Shown: positions 22,939 through 31,488, counted from the first letter of the stretch. The stretch: 32,408 nucleotides of DNA from Flavobacteriaceae bacterium UBA2540 (GCA_002340765.1 DDMS01000009.1:1-32408); one strand, 5' to 3'. The notes: a model not told the origin generated them from the sequence alone. Numbers and translations are program-made.

Positions 22939-24252
22939 ATGTCTAAATTTGAATTAAAGCTACCAAAAATGGGTGAAAGTGTTGCTGAGGCAACCATTAC
23001 ATCTTGGTTAAAAAAAGTTGGAGATACTATTGAATTGGACGAAGCTGTTGTAGAAATTGCAACAGACAAAGTAGATTCAGAAGTACCAAGTGAAGTAGAA
23101 GGAACTTTGGTTGAAATCTTATTTGAAAAAGATGCGATTGTTCAGGTTGGACAAACGATTGCGATTATTGAAACAAGCAGTGATTCAGCCCTAAAAATTC
23201 AAAAGCAAGATATTGAAACGCCGGCTGAGGTTCAAGAAGTTGAAAAAAAGATTGAAAAAGTAGTCGAAATTATAGCAACTCCTATCACAAAGACCTCTGA
23301 TTCTGGAAAATTTTATTCTCCTTTGGTGCGTAATATTGCGCAAACTGAAGGAATTTCTATGGAAGAATTGGAGTTGATTTCTGGAAGTGGAAAGGAGGGT
23401 AGAGTTACCAAAGAAGATATTTTACAGTTTATAGAACACAAAAAAGGGGCGCCAAAAGTTGATTCAACTCCAATACTTGTTGAGGAAAAAGTAGTAGCAA
23501 CTATCCAAAAAGAACAGCCAAAAATACTTGCATCTATTAATGGTATTGATGAAATTATTGAAATGAGCAGAATGGGCAAATTGGTTGCAAAACACATGGT
23601 TGATTCTGTGCAAACATCCGCGCATGTTCAATCGTTTATTGAAATTGATATGACCAATATCGTAAAATGGCGTGAAAAAGTCAAAGATGCTTTCTTGAAA
23701 AGAGAAGGTGAGAAGTTGACTTTTACCCCGATTTTAATGCATGCAGTGGCATCAACCATCAAAAAATATCCGATGATTAATATTTCTGTTGATGGGGATA
23801 AAATTATCAAAAGAAAAAATATCAATCTAGGAATGGCAGCTTCTTTGCCTGATGGAAATCTCATTGTTCCTGTGATTAAAAATGCAGATCAATTGAATTT
23901 GGTAGGTATGACCAAACAAGTGAATGATCTTGCAAACAGAGCAAGAATCAATCAGTTGAAACCAGACGAAATTCAAAATGGTACTTATACAGTAACCAAT
24001 GTGGGTAGTTTTGGTTCGGTAATGGGAACGCCTATTATCAACCAACCACAAGTGGCAATCTTGGCTTTGGGTGCGATTCGAAAAGTACCTGCTGTGATTG
24101 AAACGCCTGAGGGTGACTTTATCGGCATCAGACAAAAGATGTTTGTATCACATTCTTATGACCACAGGGTTGTAAACGGCGCTCTTGGTAGTATGTTTAT
24201 AAATACATTGAAAGATACCTTAGAATCTTGGGATTTGAATCAGGATTTTTAA
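22939..24252 (+). CDS. 2-oxoacid dehydrogenase E2 acyltransferase, single lipoyl domain (branched-chain or 2-oxoglutarate type)
   Basis: A 437-residue E2 core protein. The lipoyl domain is at 1-80 with the lipoylated K44 in ATDKVDSEVP. The E3-binding domain is about 123-167 (YSPLVRNIAQTEGIS, then GKEGRVTKEDI), and the catalytic domain about 205-437. SPEVEG-like lipoyl wording (VDSEVPSEVEGTL) fits branched-chain or 2-oxoglutarate E2 rather than pyruvate E2, which often reads DKASMEFE. The catalytic motif reads SYDHRVVNGALG: H409 is present, but the usual Asp of HxxxDG is N413. It faces the pyruvate E2 gene tail to tail with 36 bp between them. Substrate assignment (branched-chain more likely) is tentative. 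Confidence 0.88.
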   Translation: MSKFELKLPKMGESVAEATITSWLKKVGDTIELDEAVVEIATDKVDSEVPSEVEGTLVEILFEKDAIVQVGQTIAIIETSSDSALKIQKQDIETPAEVQEVEKKIEKVVEIIATPITKTSDSGKFYSPLVRNIAQTEGISMEELELISGSGKEGRVTKEDILQFIEHKKGAPKVDSTPILVEEKVVATIQKEQPKILASINGIDEIIEMSRMGKLVAKHMVDSVQTSAHVQSFIEIDMTNIVKWREKVKDAFLKREGEKLTFTPILMHAVASTIKKYPMINISVDGDKIIKRKNINLGMAASLPDGNLIVPVIKNADQLNLVGMTKQVNDLANRARINQLKPDEIQNGTYTVTNVGSFGSVMGTPIINQPQVAILALGAIRKVPAVIETPEGDFIGIRQKMFVSHSYDHRVVNGALGSMFINTLKDTLESWDLNQDF

Positions 24253-24288
24253 TAGAAAATATTTTTTTATTGTATATGTTTTGAAAAA

Positions 24289-25956
24289 CTATGCCAACAT
24301 CGTCACAGGATTTTCAATATATGTTTTTAAGGTTTGTAAAAATTGAGCACCTACAGCACCATCAACGGTTCTGTGGTCGCAAGTTAAGGTCAATTTCATG
24401 GTGTTGCCCACTACAATTTGTCCGTTTTTAACCACTGGTTTTTCAACAATGGCTCCAACAGATAAAATCGCAGAATTGGGTTGATTGATAATAGAAGTAA
24501 AACTTTCGATGCCAAACATGCCTAAGTTAGAAACCGTAAACGTGCTTCCTTGCATTTCTGCAGGCGTGATTTTTTTGTTTCTTGCTTTTCCTGCCAAATC
24601 TCTAACAGCAGCACCAATTTGCGTTAAACTCAATTGATTGGTGTGTTTGATCACAGGAACTAACAAACCATCTTCAACAGCAACAGCCACTCCAACATGA
24701 ATGTGACTGTGGTATTTTGTGTTTTCGTCAGTCCAAGAAGTATTTACTTGTGGGTGTTTTTGCAATGCCATTGCACACGCTTTTACAACCATATCATTGA
24801 AAGAAACTTTTGAATTTGGAATTTCGTTGATTAAATTTCTTGATGCCATAGCATTGGCCATATCAACTTCAATATTCAAAGTGAAATCAGGAGAAGAAAA
24901 CTTAGAATTCCCTAAAGATTTCGCAATTGCTTTGCGCATCTGTGAATTCATCACTTCCGAAGTTTTTTCATCACCTGTAAATTGAATTACAGCGTAATTT
25001 TCCCCAGCTATTTTCTCAACTTGAGGTTGTGTTGATTCAATAATTTTAGCAGTAGTAGTAGTAATGTTTTCAACATCTTTTTTGATAATTCTGCCATTTT
25101 CTCCTGAGCCATTTACATCAGATAAATTAATTCCCTTATCAGAAGCTATTTTTTTGGCCAAAGGTGAAGCAAAAATTCTTCCGTTTGAAGCGTTTGCTGT
25201 TGTATTTGTATCTGTTGAATGTGAAACGTCCGATTCTTTTTCAACAGGTTTTTCAATTGTTTTTTCATCAGTTATTGAAGCTGTTGCAGTGATATTTCCA
25301 GAAAGAATTTTAGAAACATCTGTTTCTTTTGGCCCAATAATAGCTAATAAACTATCTACAGTAGTAGTTTCACCTTCTTGAACGCCAATGTATAAAAGGG
25401 TTCCTTCATAAAAAGATTCAAATTCCATAGTGGCTTTATCAGTTTCGATTTCAGCCAAAATATCACCTTCTTCAACGCTGTCACCAACTTTTTTCAACCA
25501 AGAAGCCACAGTTCCATCAGTCATAGTATCACTCAAACGTGGCATTGTAATTATTTGAACTCCCTCAGGAATTGCAGTAACTTCAGCAGTTGTTTTTTCA
25601 CTGATTTCTTTTATTTCTTCAAATTTTGGAGCTGCTGATTTAGTTTCCTCTTTAGCAGTTGTCTTTTCTTCTTTTGGAGTCTTAGCTTTTACACTTAAAA
25701 GTGCAGAAATGTCTTCATCTTCTTTACCAATAATTGCTAATAATTGATCAACAGGAGTTGTTTCACCTTCTTGAACGCCAATATATAACAAAGTTCCTTC
25801 ATGAAAAGATTCAAATTCCATGCTAGCTTTGTCAGTTTCGATTTCTGCTAAAATTTCACCTTCTTCTACTTTATCTCCCACTTTTTTCAACCATTTTGCC
25901 ACAACACCTTCTTCCATGGTGTCACTCAATCTGGGCATATTCACAACTGTAGCCAT
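24289..25956 (-). CDS. pdhC: Pyruvate dehydrogenase E2, dihydrolipoamide acetyltransferase
   Basis: The acetyl-transferring core of the pyruvate dehydrogenase complex. At 555 residues it has two N-terminal lipoyl domains (about 1-80 with K43; about 132-210 with K174) that are near-duplicates: both carry MPRLSDTM and LLYIGVQEGETT. Ala/Thr/Lys-rich linkers (85-130, 220-255) follow, then the E3-binding domain (260-300, FASPLAKKIASDKGIN) and the catalytic domain (about 325-555) with the full TCDHRTVDGAVGAQF motif (H528, D532). It begins 3 nt after the pdhA stop, so it is translationally coupled. The eukaryote-like DKASMEFES lipoyl motif is typical of the PDH type with heterotetrameric E1. Confidence 0.95.
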   Translation of the reverse strand: MATVVNMPRLSDTMEEGVVAKWLKKVGDKVEEGEILAEIETDKASMEFESFHEGTLLYIGVQEGETTPVDQLLAIIGKEDEDISALLSVKAKTPKEEKTTAKEETKSAAPKFEEIKEISEKTTAEVTAIPEGVQIITMPRLSDTMTDGTVASWLKKVGDSVEEGDILAEIETDKATMEFESFYEGTLLYIGVQEGETTTVDSLLAIIGPKETDVSKILSGNITATASITDEKTIEKPVEKESDVSHSTDTNTTANASNGRIFASPLAKKIASDKGINLSDVNGSGENGRIIKKDVENITTTTAKIIESTQPQVEKIAGENYAVIQFTGDEKTSEVMNSQMRKAIAKSLGNSKFSSPDFTLNIEVDMANAMASRNLINEIPNSKVSFNDMVVKACAMALQKHPQVNTSWTDENTKYHSHIHVGVAVAVEDGLLVPVIKHTNQLSLTQIGAAVRDLAGKARNKKITPAEMQGSTFTVSNLGMFGIESFTSIINQPNSAILSVGAIVEKPVVKNGQIVVGNTMKLTLTCDHRTVDGAVGAQFLQTLKTYIENPVTMLA

Positions 25957-25959
25957 ATC

Positions 25960-26949
25960 TTAACTTATAAAAGGATAATTTTTTTGTTCATAAACCATAT
26001 CATACATTTGCTGTGTTTCAGGATATGGAGATTCTTCTGCAAATTTTTCACATTCAGCTACCAATTTTTTTACCTGCTTATCAATAGCCGCAATTTCTTC
26101 GTCAGTAGCATATTTATTTTCGATAATAACATCCAAAATTTGCGTGATTGGATCTATTTTTTTATATTCTTCTACTTCGTCTTTTGTCCTATAATGTTGT
26201 GCATCAGACATTGAATGACCTCTATATCTGTAGGTTTTCATTTCTAAAAATGTAGGCCCATCTCCACGTCTTGCTCTTTTAATTGCTTCATCAATTGCTT
26301 CTGCAACCTTTATTGGATTCATAGCATCAACTGGTCCACATGGCATTTCGTAACCCAAACCAAGTTTCCAAATATCAGTATGATTTGCAGTTCTCTCTAC
26401 TGAAGTTCCCATGGCATAACCATTGTTTTCACAAATAAAAATAACAGGTAATTTCCATAACATTGCCAAGTTAAAAGCTTCATGCAAAGAACCTTGTCTT
26501 GCAGCCCCATCACCAAAACAGGTCAAAGTAACAGCATCACTTCCTTTATATTTGTCACCAAAAGCGATTCCAGCTCCTAAAGGAATTTGACCACCAACAA
26601 TTCCATGACCACCATAAAAACCAAATTCTTTCGAAAAAATATGCATAGAACCACCCATTCCTTTTGATGTCCCAGTTACTTTCCCATACAATTCAGCCAT
26701 CACTTTTTTAGGATCCTCTCCCATTCCAATTGGCTGAACGTGATTTCTGTAAGCAGTAATCATTTTGTCTTTTGATAAATCCATAGCGTGAATTGAACCA
26801 GCTAAAATGGCTTCTTGACCATTGTATAAATGCAAAAATCCTCTTACTTTTTGTTGGATGTAAACAGAAGCTAATTTATCTTCAAATTTGCGCCAAAAGA
26901 GCATGTCTTTGTACCAATCTAAATAGGTCTGTTTGGTAATTTCCTTCAT
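25960..26949 (-). CDS. pdhA: Pyruvate dehydrogenase E1 component, alpha subunit
   Basis: The thiamine-diphosphate-binding alpha subunit of heterotetrameric pyruvate dehydrogenase E1. The 329-residue protein has KVRGFLHLYNGQEAILAGSI near 34-53, GKGTSKGMGGSMH-like wording (TGTSKGMGGSMHIFSKEFGF) near 91-110, and HGIVGGQIPLGAGIAFG near 114. The ThDP motif starts at GDGAARQGS near 145 and ends at ENNGYAMGTSVERT near 174. KTYRYRGHSMSDAQHYRT near 237 is also typical. The partner beta subunit gene (pdhB) is not in this window, so it must be elsewhere. The upstream region has a -7 word at 27008-27015 and the leader is about 54 nt. Confidence 0.96.
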   Translation of the reverse strand: MKEITKQTYLDWYKDMLFWRKFEDKLASVYIQQKVRGFLHLYNGQEAILAGSIHAMDLSKDKMITAYRNHVQPIGMGEDPKKVMAELYGKVTGTSKGMGGSMHIFSKEFGFYGGHGIVGGQIPLGAGIAFGDKYKGSDAVTLTCFGDGAARQGSLHEAFNLAMLWKLPVIFICENNGYAMGTSVERTANHTDIWKLGLGYEMPCGPVDAMNPIKVAEAIDEAIKRARRGDGPTFLEMKTYRYRGHSMSDAQHYRTKDEVEEYKKIDPITQILDVIIENKYATDEEIAAIDKQVKKLVAECEKFAEESPYPETQQMYDMVYEQKNYPFIS

Positions 26950-27007
26950 TTTTTTATAATTGTTGTAAGTAGTGTAAATTAAAAAAATATTTTTTAAAAT
27001 TGAATTA

Positions 27008-27015
27008 CAAAAATA
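27008..27015 (-). promoter_or_regulatory. Candidate -7 element of pdhA-pdhC
   Basis: Minus-strand TATTTTTG matches TAnnTTTG. No TTG at the expected -33 position. Predicted start near 27003. Confidence 0.4.
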
Positions 27016-27081
27016 GCAGTTTTATAAACAATAAAAAAACTTGGTTTTAGGTATTTTCCCGAAAACTTTTTCGGTGATTTT

Positions 27082-27750
27082 TTATTTGTCTTTTGCAATG
27101 ATTAGCGATGCTTTTGCTCCTGTTGCTAAATTCCATTCGCTTGATGAAATTAGCATTCCAGCATCATTAAAGACTTTGAAAGCAGCAGTATTTGGTCCAG
27201 AAGTGCCTTGATTTAAAGCTAGAATTTCGATTTTATTGATTCCAACTTCCAAAGGAATATTAAATTTTTGCCACCTTTCTTCAAGTGAAATGTTATAAAC
27301 TACAGGAATGTCATTCACGAAAATAGTAACTCTATCACCATCAGGATATTGATAATCTCTACAAATAATATTTACACTTTTAGAATCTGTCCTAAAACTT
27401 CCTAAATCTTGGTCGATTTTAGGAATCATATATTGACCATTTATTTTTTTGAATGATTTCAAAAACTGTTCCTCATTAAATTTTTCTTTGGTTAAAATTC
27501 CTTTTTTGCTGAGGTCTTCGTCTTGTTGTTTTTTGAGTTTTTCATTTTCTTTTTCGAATGCTTTTTTAAATCCGTCAGTACCATCTAAATAAACCTCTTC
27601 AGGTTTTTTTACTTCTTTTGCATTATTTAAAATGATTGTTTTCTTTTTTCCTTTTTCTTGAGATCCGCTTGAACCGTCAATTTGTGAAAAGGAATTTAGT
27701 TTGAAAAAAAAGACAGGAATTATTAAAAGAGATTTCAAAAATTGTTGCAT
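27082..27750 (-). CDS. Secreted protein of unknown function
   Basis: I do not recognise the family beyond a likely Bacteroidetes secreted protein. The ATG at 27750 gives 222 residues; a TTG six bases upstream is in frame but unnecessary. A signal peptide is visible (MQQFLKSLLIIPVFFF, with probable cleavage after NSFSQ) and no lipobox cysteine. A charged, low-complexity linker follows (about 30-95, rich in K, E and D). The C-terminal half (about 115-222) alternates hydrophobic and polar residues, with VTIFVNDIPVVYNISLEE and GINKIEILALNQGTSGPNTA, which suggests a beta-sandwich. It is transcribed away from pdhA's promoter on the same strand and has its own -7 word. A periplasmic or cell-surface role is inferred. 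Confidence 0.75.
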   Translation of the reverse strand: MQQFLKSLLIIPVFFFKLNSFSQIDGSSGSQEKGKKKTIILNNAKEVKKPEEVYLDGTDGFKKAFEKENEKLKKQQDEDLSKKGILTKEKFNEEQFLKSFKKINGQYMIPKIDQDLGSFRTDSKSVNIICRDYQYPDGDRVTIFVNDIPVVYNISLEERWQKFNIPLEVGINKIEILALNQGTSGPNTAAFKVFNDAGMLISSSEWNLATGAKASLIIAKDK

Positions 27751-27777
27751 AATCAAAAATTATTTTTCAATTAAATA

Positions 27778-27805
27778 CAAATATAATGCCGAATTTAAAA
27801 GACAA
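27778..27805 (-). promoter_or_regulatory. Promoter of the secreted-protein gene
   Basis: Minus-strand TATATTTG (27785-27778) matches TAnnTTTG; a TTG (27805-27803) lies 17 nt upstream, slightly closer than the usual 19. Predicted start near 27772, leader about 22 nt. Confidence 0.5.
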
Positions 27806-27827
27806 AGTTTAATAAATGTTAAAAATT

Positions 27828-28496
27828 TTATTCGACCGGAAAATTGAAATACGTTTCATGAAAAGGCTCATTTTTCAATGTAAAATGCCACCATTCATTG
27901 TCATAGGGATTAAAACCGTTTTCTAACATTATTTTTCTTAAAAGCAGCCTATTTTTTTGTTGCTTTTTTGTAATTTTTTTATAAAATGGATGAGATTCAT
28001 CACCGAAAAAATCAAATGAACTTCCCATGTCTAATTCCTTTCCTGTTTTGAGTTTTACCAAAGTTAAATCAATAGTACTTCCTCTTGTGTGAGCTGATTT
28101 TGATGCTATATATCCTTGAAAAAATAATTGGGATTTAGATACTTTTGGATAAAATTCTTTTTTCATTAAAGTATCATTCAACGCTTTAGCCCATTTCACA
28201 AAATGATCGACAGCTTCTTGAGGTCTATAAGCATCAAAAATTTTCAAACCCAATCCTTCTTTTTTTAAAATAGATTGTATTTTTCTTAAGGCTGTTGCAG
28301 TTTGTTGCGTCATGATAATGCAATCATTTTTGTAACCATCAATAGGTTTTCCTATAAAATTATGATTTCCTAAATACCTCAATTCTGATTGAATTGTGTT
28401 TTCAATGTCTGATAAATACACAAAACCCAAGGGCATTTTTTGAGCATTAATTAACAAACTAAAACTCAGTAAAAAGAAGAATAGGCTATTTTTCAC
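27828..28496 (-). CDS. VanX-like D-alanyl-D-alanine dipeptidase (M15 family)
   Basis: A zinc metallopeptidase of the M15D (VanX/DdpX) type that splits D-Ala-D-Ala, acting here in the periplasm in cell-wall turnover. The 222-residue protein has a signal peptide (residues 1-18, ending NAQ) and the arginine R91 in FDAYRPQEAV. The zinc motif is SAHTRGSTID (H136, D143) and the catalytic pair EWWHF (E201, H204), all as in VanX. The only start that keeps the signal peptide is a GTG at 28496, preceded 4 nt upstream by a -7 word, so the message may be leaderless. No van-type ligase or regulator is nearby, so a resistance role is not indicated. Confidence 0.9.
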   Translation of the reverse strand: MKNSLFFFLLSFSLLINAQKMPLGFVYLSDIENTIQSELRYLGNHNFIGKPIDGYKNDCIIMTQQTATALRKIQSILKKEGLGLKIFDAYRPQEAVDHFVKWAKALNDTLMKKEFYPKVSKSQLFFQGYIASKSAHTRGSTIDLTLVKLKTGKELDMGSSFDFFGDESHPFYKKITKKQQKNRLLLRKIMLENGFNPYDNEWWHFTLKNEPFHETYFNFPVE

Positions 28497-28500
28497 ACCT

Positions 28501-28508
28501 CAAAAGTA
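28501..28508 (-). promoter_or_regulatory. Candidate -7 element of the VanX-like gene
   Basis: Minus-strand TACTTTTG matches TAnnTTTG and ends 4 nt before the GTG start, placing the transcript start at about the start codon. Confidence 0.45.
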
Positions 28509-28549
28509 CACAAATTTTTTTATGTGATGATTAGTTGAAAAATATTGGT

Positions 28550-28557
28550 TAATTTTG
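28550..28557 (+). promoter_or_regulatory. Candidate -7 element of the DUF2721 gene
   Basis: TAATTTTG matches TAnnTTTG and ends 5 nt before the ATG at 28563, again placing the transcript start at about the start codon. Confidence 0.45.
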
Positions 28558-28562
28558 GGGGT

Positions 28563-28973
28563 ATGGAACAATTGAATTTAACTACACCAGCATTATTATT
28601 TTCGGCAATTTCTTTGATTATGTTGGCTTACACGAATCGCTTTTTGGCGTATGCAGCTGTAATTAGAAACTTACATGACAAATATTTAAAAGAAAAAGAC
28701 AATTCATTATTGCGTCAAATTCAAAACTTAAAAATGCGTTTAAACCTCACAAAATGGATGCAAATATTTGGAATCACAAGTTTGCTTTTATGTGTTTTGA
28801 CCATGTTTTTAATTTATGTGAATGAGCATAATTTTGCCGCGTATATTTTTGGGCTAGCCTTGATTTTATTGATTTTATCTTTGGCTTTATTGATTAAAGA
28901 AATTCACATTTCCAATCAAGCTTTGCAACATCATATTGCTGATATTGAGAAGTATTTAAAAAAAGAAAAATAA
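28563..28973 (+). CDS. DUF2721 family membrane protein
   Basis: With the ATG at 28563 the protein has 136 residues. A TTG at 28545 is in frame but lies upstream of the presumed promoter. MEQLNLTTPALLFSAISLIM begins a first membrane helix and matches the DUF2721 start pattern (PALLFPAISLLLLAYTNRF-like). A cytoplasmic charged helix follows (about 28-62), with two more hydrophobic segments (about 65-88 and 92-112) and a charged coiled tail. Function unknown. It is divergent from the VanX-like gene (66 bp between start codons) and runs tail to tail with the receptor gene, with only 10 bp between the two stops. Confidence 0.85.
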   Translation: MEQLNLTTPALLFSAISLIMLAYTNRFLAYAAVIRNLHDKYLKEKDNSLLRQIQNLKMRLNLTKWMQIFGITSLLLCVLTMFLIYVNEHNFAAYIFGLALILLILSLALLIKEIHISNQALQHHIADIEKYLKKEK

Positions 28974-28983
28974 GGGTGTTTTA

Positions 28984-31416
28984 TTAATTTTGGATTCGAT
29001 CTAACTCATCACTCAATCCATTTTTAACTTTTTTGCTCTCTTTTTTAGGACCTCCAAAATTGTAGGTAATTCCAATTCCAAAACGGCGATTGTCTGCAAT
29101 ATACGTTCCATCAAGCATTATTCCTCCATAATCAGAAGTATAAGGATATTCGCTCTCTGTTCGTAAAATATCACTACCAGTAATGCGTACTTGTAGTTTT
29201 TTATCTAAAAAATCTTTTCGGATTCCAAAACTCAAACCCTCAGTTCCTTCAATAAAAACAGAACCTCTCCAAATCCATTTGCTACGTTGTGTAAAGGTAA
29301 TATCCACTAAAAAATCAGGACTAATTTTAATGTTATTTTGAATACGATAATCCCATAAATTATTTTCAATATCAATAGTAGTGCTTTCAACATTTCCATT
29401 AAAAGTCTCTTTGGATATGTTTCCTAAAACCATTAAATCCCAAAAATTTGTCAACGTTACAGGAACACTTACTGAAACTCCAAAATTTGTGGCATTGTCC
29501 ATGTTACGTGGAATAATTTGAGTAGATTCATTTCCTGTAATTTCTACAATTCTTGAAAAGAAATCAGTGGTTTTACCATAAGAAATAGTTACTATATATT
29601 TTTGTAAATACGAATATGAAGTTTGATAATTCATGATGTAATTTGGATTCAAAAACGGATTTCCTTTCCAAACAACCAATTGACTAACAGGACTTTCAAA
29701 CGGATTTAAATCTTGGTAATTAGGTCTTGCAATACGTCTTCCAATTCCTAAACTTAGACTGTGTTTTTCTTGATCATCATAAGACAATCCTATGCTTGGG
29801 AAAAAATCAGTATAATTTCTAGAAACATCTTTATTATCAATATCAATTTCAGAAAATAATTGTCCACGTGAAGTTGTATTTTCCATTCTAAGACCTGTAT
29901 TTAAAGACCATTTTTCATGCAATGTAAAATTTAAATTGGCATACAATGAAGTCACATTTTCAGTATATCCGAAATCATTACTTTTAGTGGGGTCAAAAAC
30001 AGGTGTTTGATTGTTAACATTAAAAAATTGAAAGCTATTTTGGGTATTAACATGCGCATATTTAAAGCCAGAAGTAAGGCTTATTTTATTCCAATTTTTT
30101 TCATAGTCTATTTTTGCTGACCATAAATCAATTTTGGTATCAGAATTAAAACGTGTGTCGTTTTTTTCAATAATGGTACTTCCATCCGATTCAAAATAAG
30201 TATTGGGTTGCATTGTGAGTCTGTTGCTATCAAAAACCCCCAAACTTACGTTGGTTGTAAATGAACTATTATTTTTTAAATCCCATAAGTGAAATGCGTT
30301 TACTACATAATTTTTTGAATTTCCGTCTACTAAAGATTGTGAAAATAAAATTTCAGAAAGTTCATAAGGTTGGGTTGTGAAAATATCTGTAAAACTATTT
30401 AATCGATTATCATTTGTATTAAAAATTCCTCGTGCATTGACTCCAACATAATGTTTTTCATTTAATTGAGATTCTAAAGACACACCAATATTATAACCGT
30501 CTCTAATTTGATTGTTTTTTGAATCAAGAATAAAAGCCAAGTTATTTTGCGTTCTGCTTTCTTGAAAACCTTCTAAATTATTATTGTGTGATTGGGTAAC
30601 ATCTAAACTAGTTTGAATTTTTTTAAGACCAAGATTTAAAGATACATTATTGCTGTAACGCAATTCTTCTCCTTTTGTAAAACTTGATGCAGCTGTTCCA
30701 TTAAAACCAGTAGCAACTGATTTTTTTAATCTGATGTTGATAATTCCTCCTGTTCCTTCAGCTTCATATTTAGCACCAGGATTTGAAATAATTTCAATAG
30801 ATTCAATCGTATCTGACGTTAAACTTTGTAAAAAAGTAGTTAAATCATTTCCAGATAAACGAGATTGAACACCATTTATATATACTTGTACATTGCTTTT
30901 TCCTAAAAGAGAAATTGAGTTGTCCAAATCTAATGTCACTCCAGGTGCAGCTTTTAACAAATCTAAACCATTGGTACCTGATGCACTTGGACTATTTGCT
31001 ACGTTAAAAATAATTTTATCAGCTTTTACTTCAATCATTTTATTTGTAGAGGTAATAACAACTTCATTCAGGCTATTATTTTTTTCAACCATCATAATAA
31101 TGGGCAAACTTTTAATTTCTTTAGATGAAATACTAAATATTTCAGAAATGTAAGGTTCATAACCAATTTGATCTACTCTAATTGTATAATTACCAGCATT
31201 AATATTTTTGATGCTAAAACGCCCTAGTTCATCTGTAAAAGCACTTCTGATAAAATTAGTTTTTCCTAAAAAGAGGGTTACAGATGCAAATTCCATAAAA
31301 TTTGTTTCGTCAATTTTCACAACACCTTTTATTTCATTTGATGAGTTTTGTGCGTAAAAAGTTAAATAAAAGCAACAAAAAAATGTAAGTAAAGTGTATT
31401 TAATTGATAGTTTCAT
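28984..31416 (-). CDS. TonB-dependent-receptor-like outer-membrane beta-barrel protein
   Basis: An 810-residue outer-membrane protein. A signal peptide (1-22, ending FYAQ) precedes a carboxypeptidase-regulatory-like beta domain (about 27-112, GVVKIDETNFMEFASVTLFL). Next comes a plug domain (about 115-230, DLLKAAPGVTLDLDNSISLL, then NPGAKYEAEGTGGIINIRLK), then a large barrel typical of the OMP_b-brl_3 group to the C-terminus. The substrate cannot be read: many relatives have no known ligand. The C-terminal extension after FGG (KKESKKVKNGLSDELDRIQN) is charged and does not end in the usual aromatic barrel residue. No adjacent SusD gene, so this is not a polysaccharide locus. It has the strongest promoter in the window. 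Confidence 0.9.
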   Translation of the reverse strand: MKLSIKYTLLTFFCCFYLTFYAQNSSNEIKGVVKIDETNFMEFASVTLFLGKTNFIRSAFTDELGRFSIKNINAGNYTIRVDQIGYEPYISEIFSISSKEIKSLPIIMMVEKNNSLNEVVITSTNKMIEVKADKIIFNVANSPSASGTNGLDLLKAAPGVTLDLDNSISLLGKSNVQVYINGVQSRLSGNDLTTFLQSLTSDTIESIEIISNPGAKYEAEGTGGIINIRLKKSVATGFNGTAASSFTKGEELRYSNNVSLNLGLKKIQTSLDVTQSHNNNLEGFQESRTQNNLAFILDSKNNQIRDGYNIGVSLESQLNEKHYVGVNARGIFNTNDNRLNSFTDIFTTQPYELSEILFSQSLVDGNSKNYVVNAFHLWDLKNNSSFTTNVSLGVFDSNRLTMQPNTYFESDGSTIIEKNDTRFNSDTKIDLWSAKIDYEKNWNKISLTSGFKYAHVNTQNSFQFFNVNNQTPVFDPTKSNDFGYTENVTSLYANLNFTLHEKWSLNTGLRMENTTSRGQLFSEIDIDNKDVSRNYTDFFPSIGLSYDDQEKHSLSLGIGRRIARPNYQDLNPFESPVSQLVVWKGNPFLNPNYIMNYQTSYSYLQKYIVTISYGKTTDFFSRIVEITGNESTQIIPRNMDNATNFGVSVSVPVTLTNFWDLMVLGNISKETFNGNVESTTIDIENNLWDYRIQNNIKISPDFLVDITFTQRSKWIWRGSVFIEGTEGLSFGIRKDFLDKKLQVRITGSDILRTESEYPYTSDYGGIMLDGTYIADNRRFGIGITYNFGGPKKESKKVKNGLSDELDRIQN

Positions 31417-31448
31417 TTGTGATTAGTAGTTTGGTTGGTTATGATTGA

Positions 31449-31459
31449 GACAAATTGTC
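31449..31459. promoter_or_regulatory. Palindrome GACAA-A-TTGTC at the receptor promoter
   Basis: Perfect 5-bp arms around one base, touching the -7 word and covering the predicted transcription start of the receptor gene. This is a position fit for a repressor. Confidence 0.35.
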
Positions 31460-31488
31460 AAATATAAGTTTAAAAATCAGTTTAACAA
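31459..31488 (-). promoter_or_regulatory. Promoter of the outer-membrane receptor gene
   Basis: Minus-strand TATATTTG (31466-31459) is a full TAnnTTTG match with TTG (31488-31486) exactly 19 nt upstream. This is the consensus spacing of the Bacteroidetes housekeeping promoter. Predicted start near 31453, leader about 37 nt. Confidence 0.7.

Noticed and set aside
27828..28496. VanX-like gene as part of a vancomycin resistance locus
   Set aside because: No VanH, VanA-type ligase or two-component regulator is adjacent; a single periplasmic dipeptidase fits wall turnover.
28984..31416. Receptor as a SusC in a polysaccharide utilisation locus
   Set aside because: No SusD-like or glycoside hydrolase genes flank it, and the barrel is of the OMP_b-brl_3 kind rather than typical SusC.
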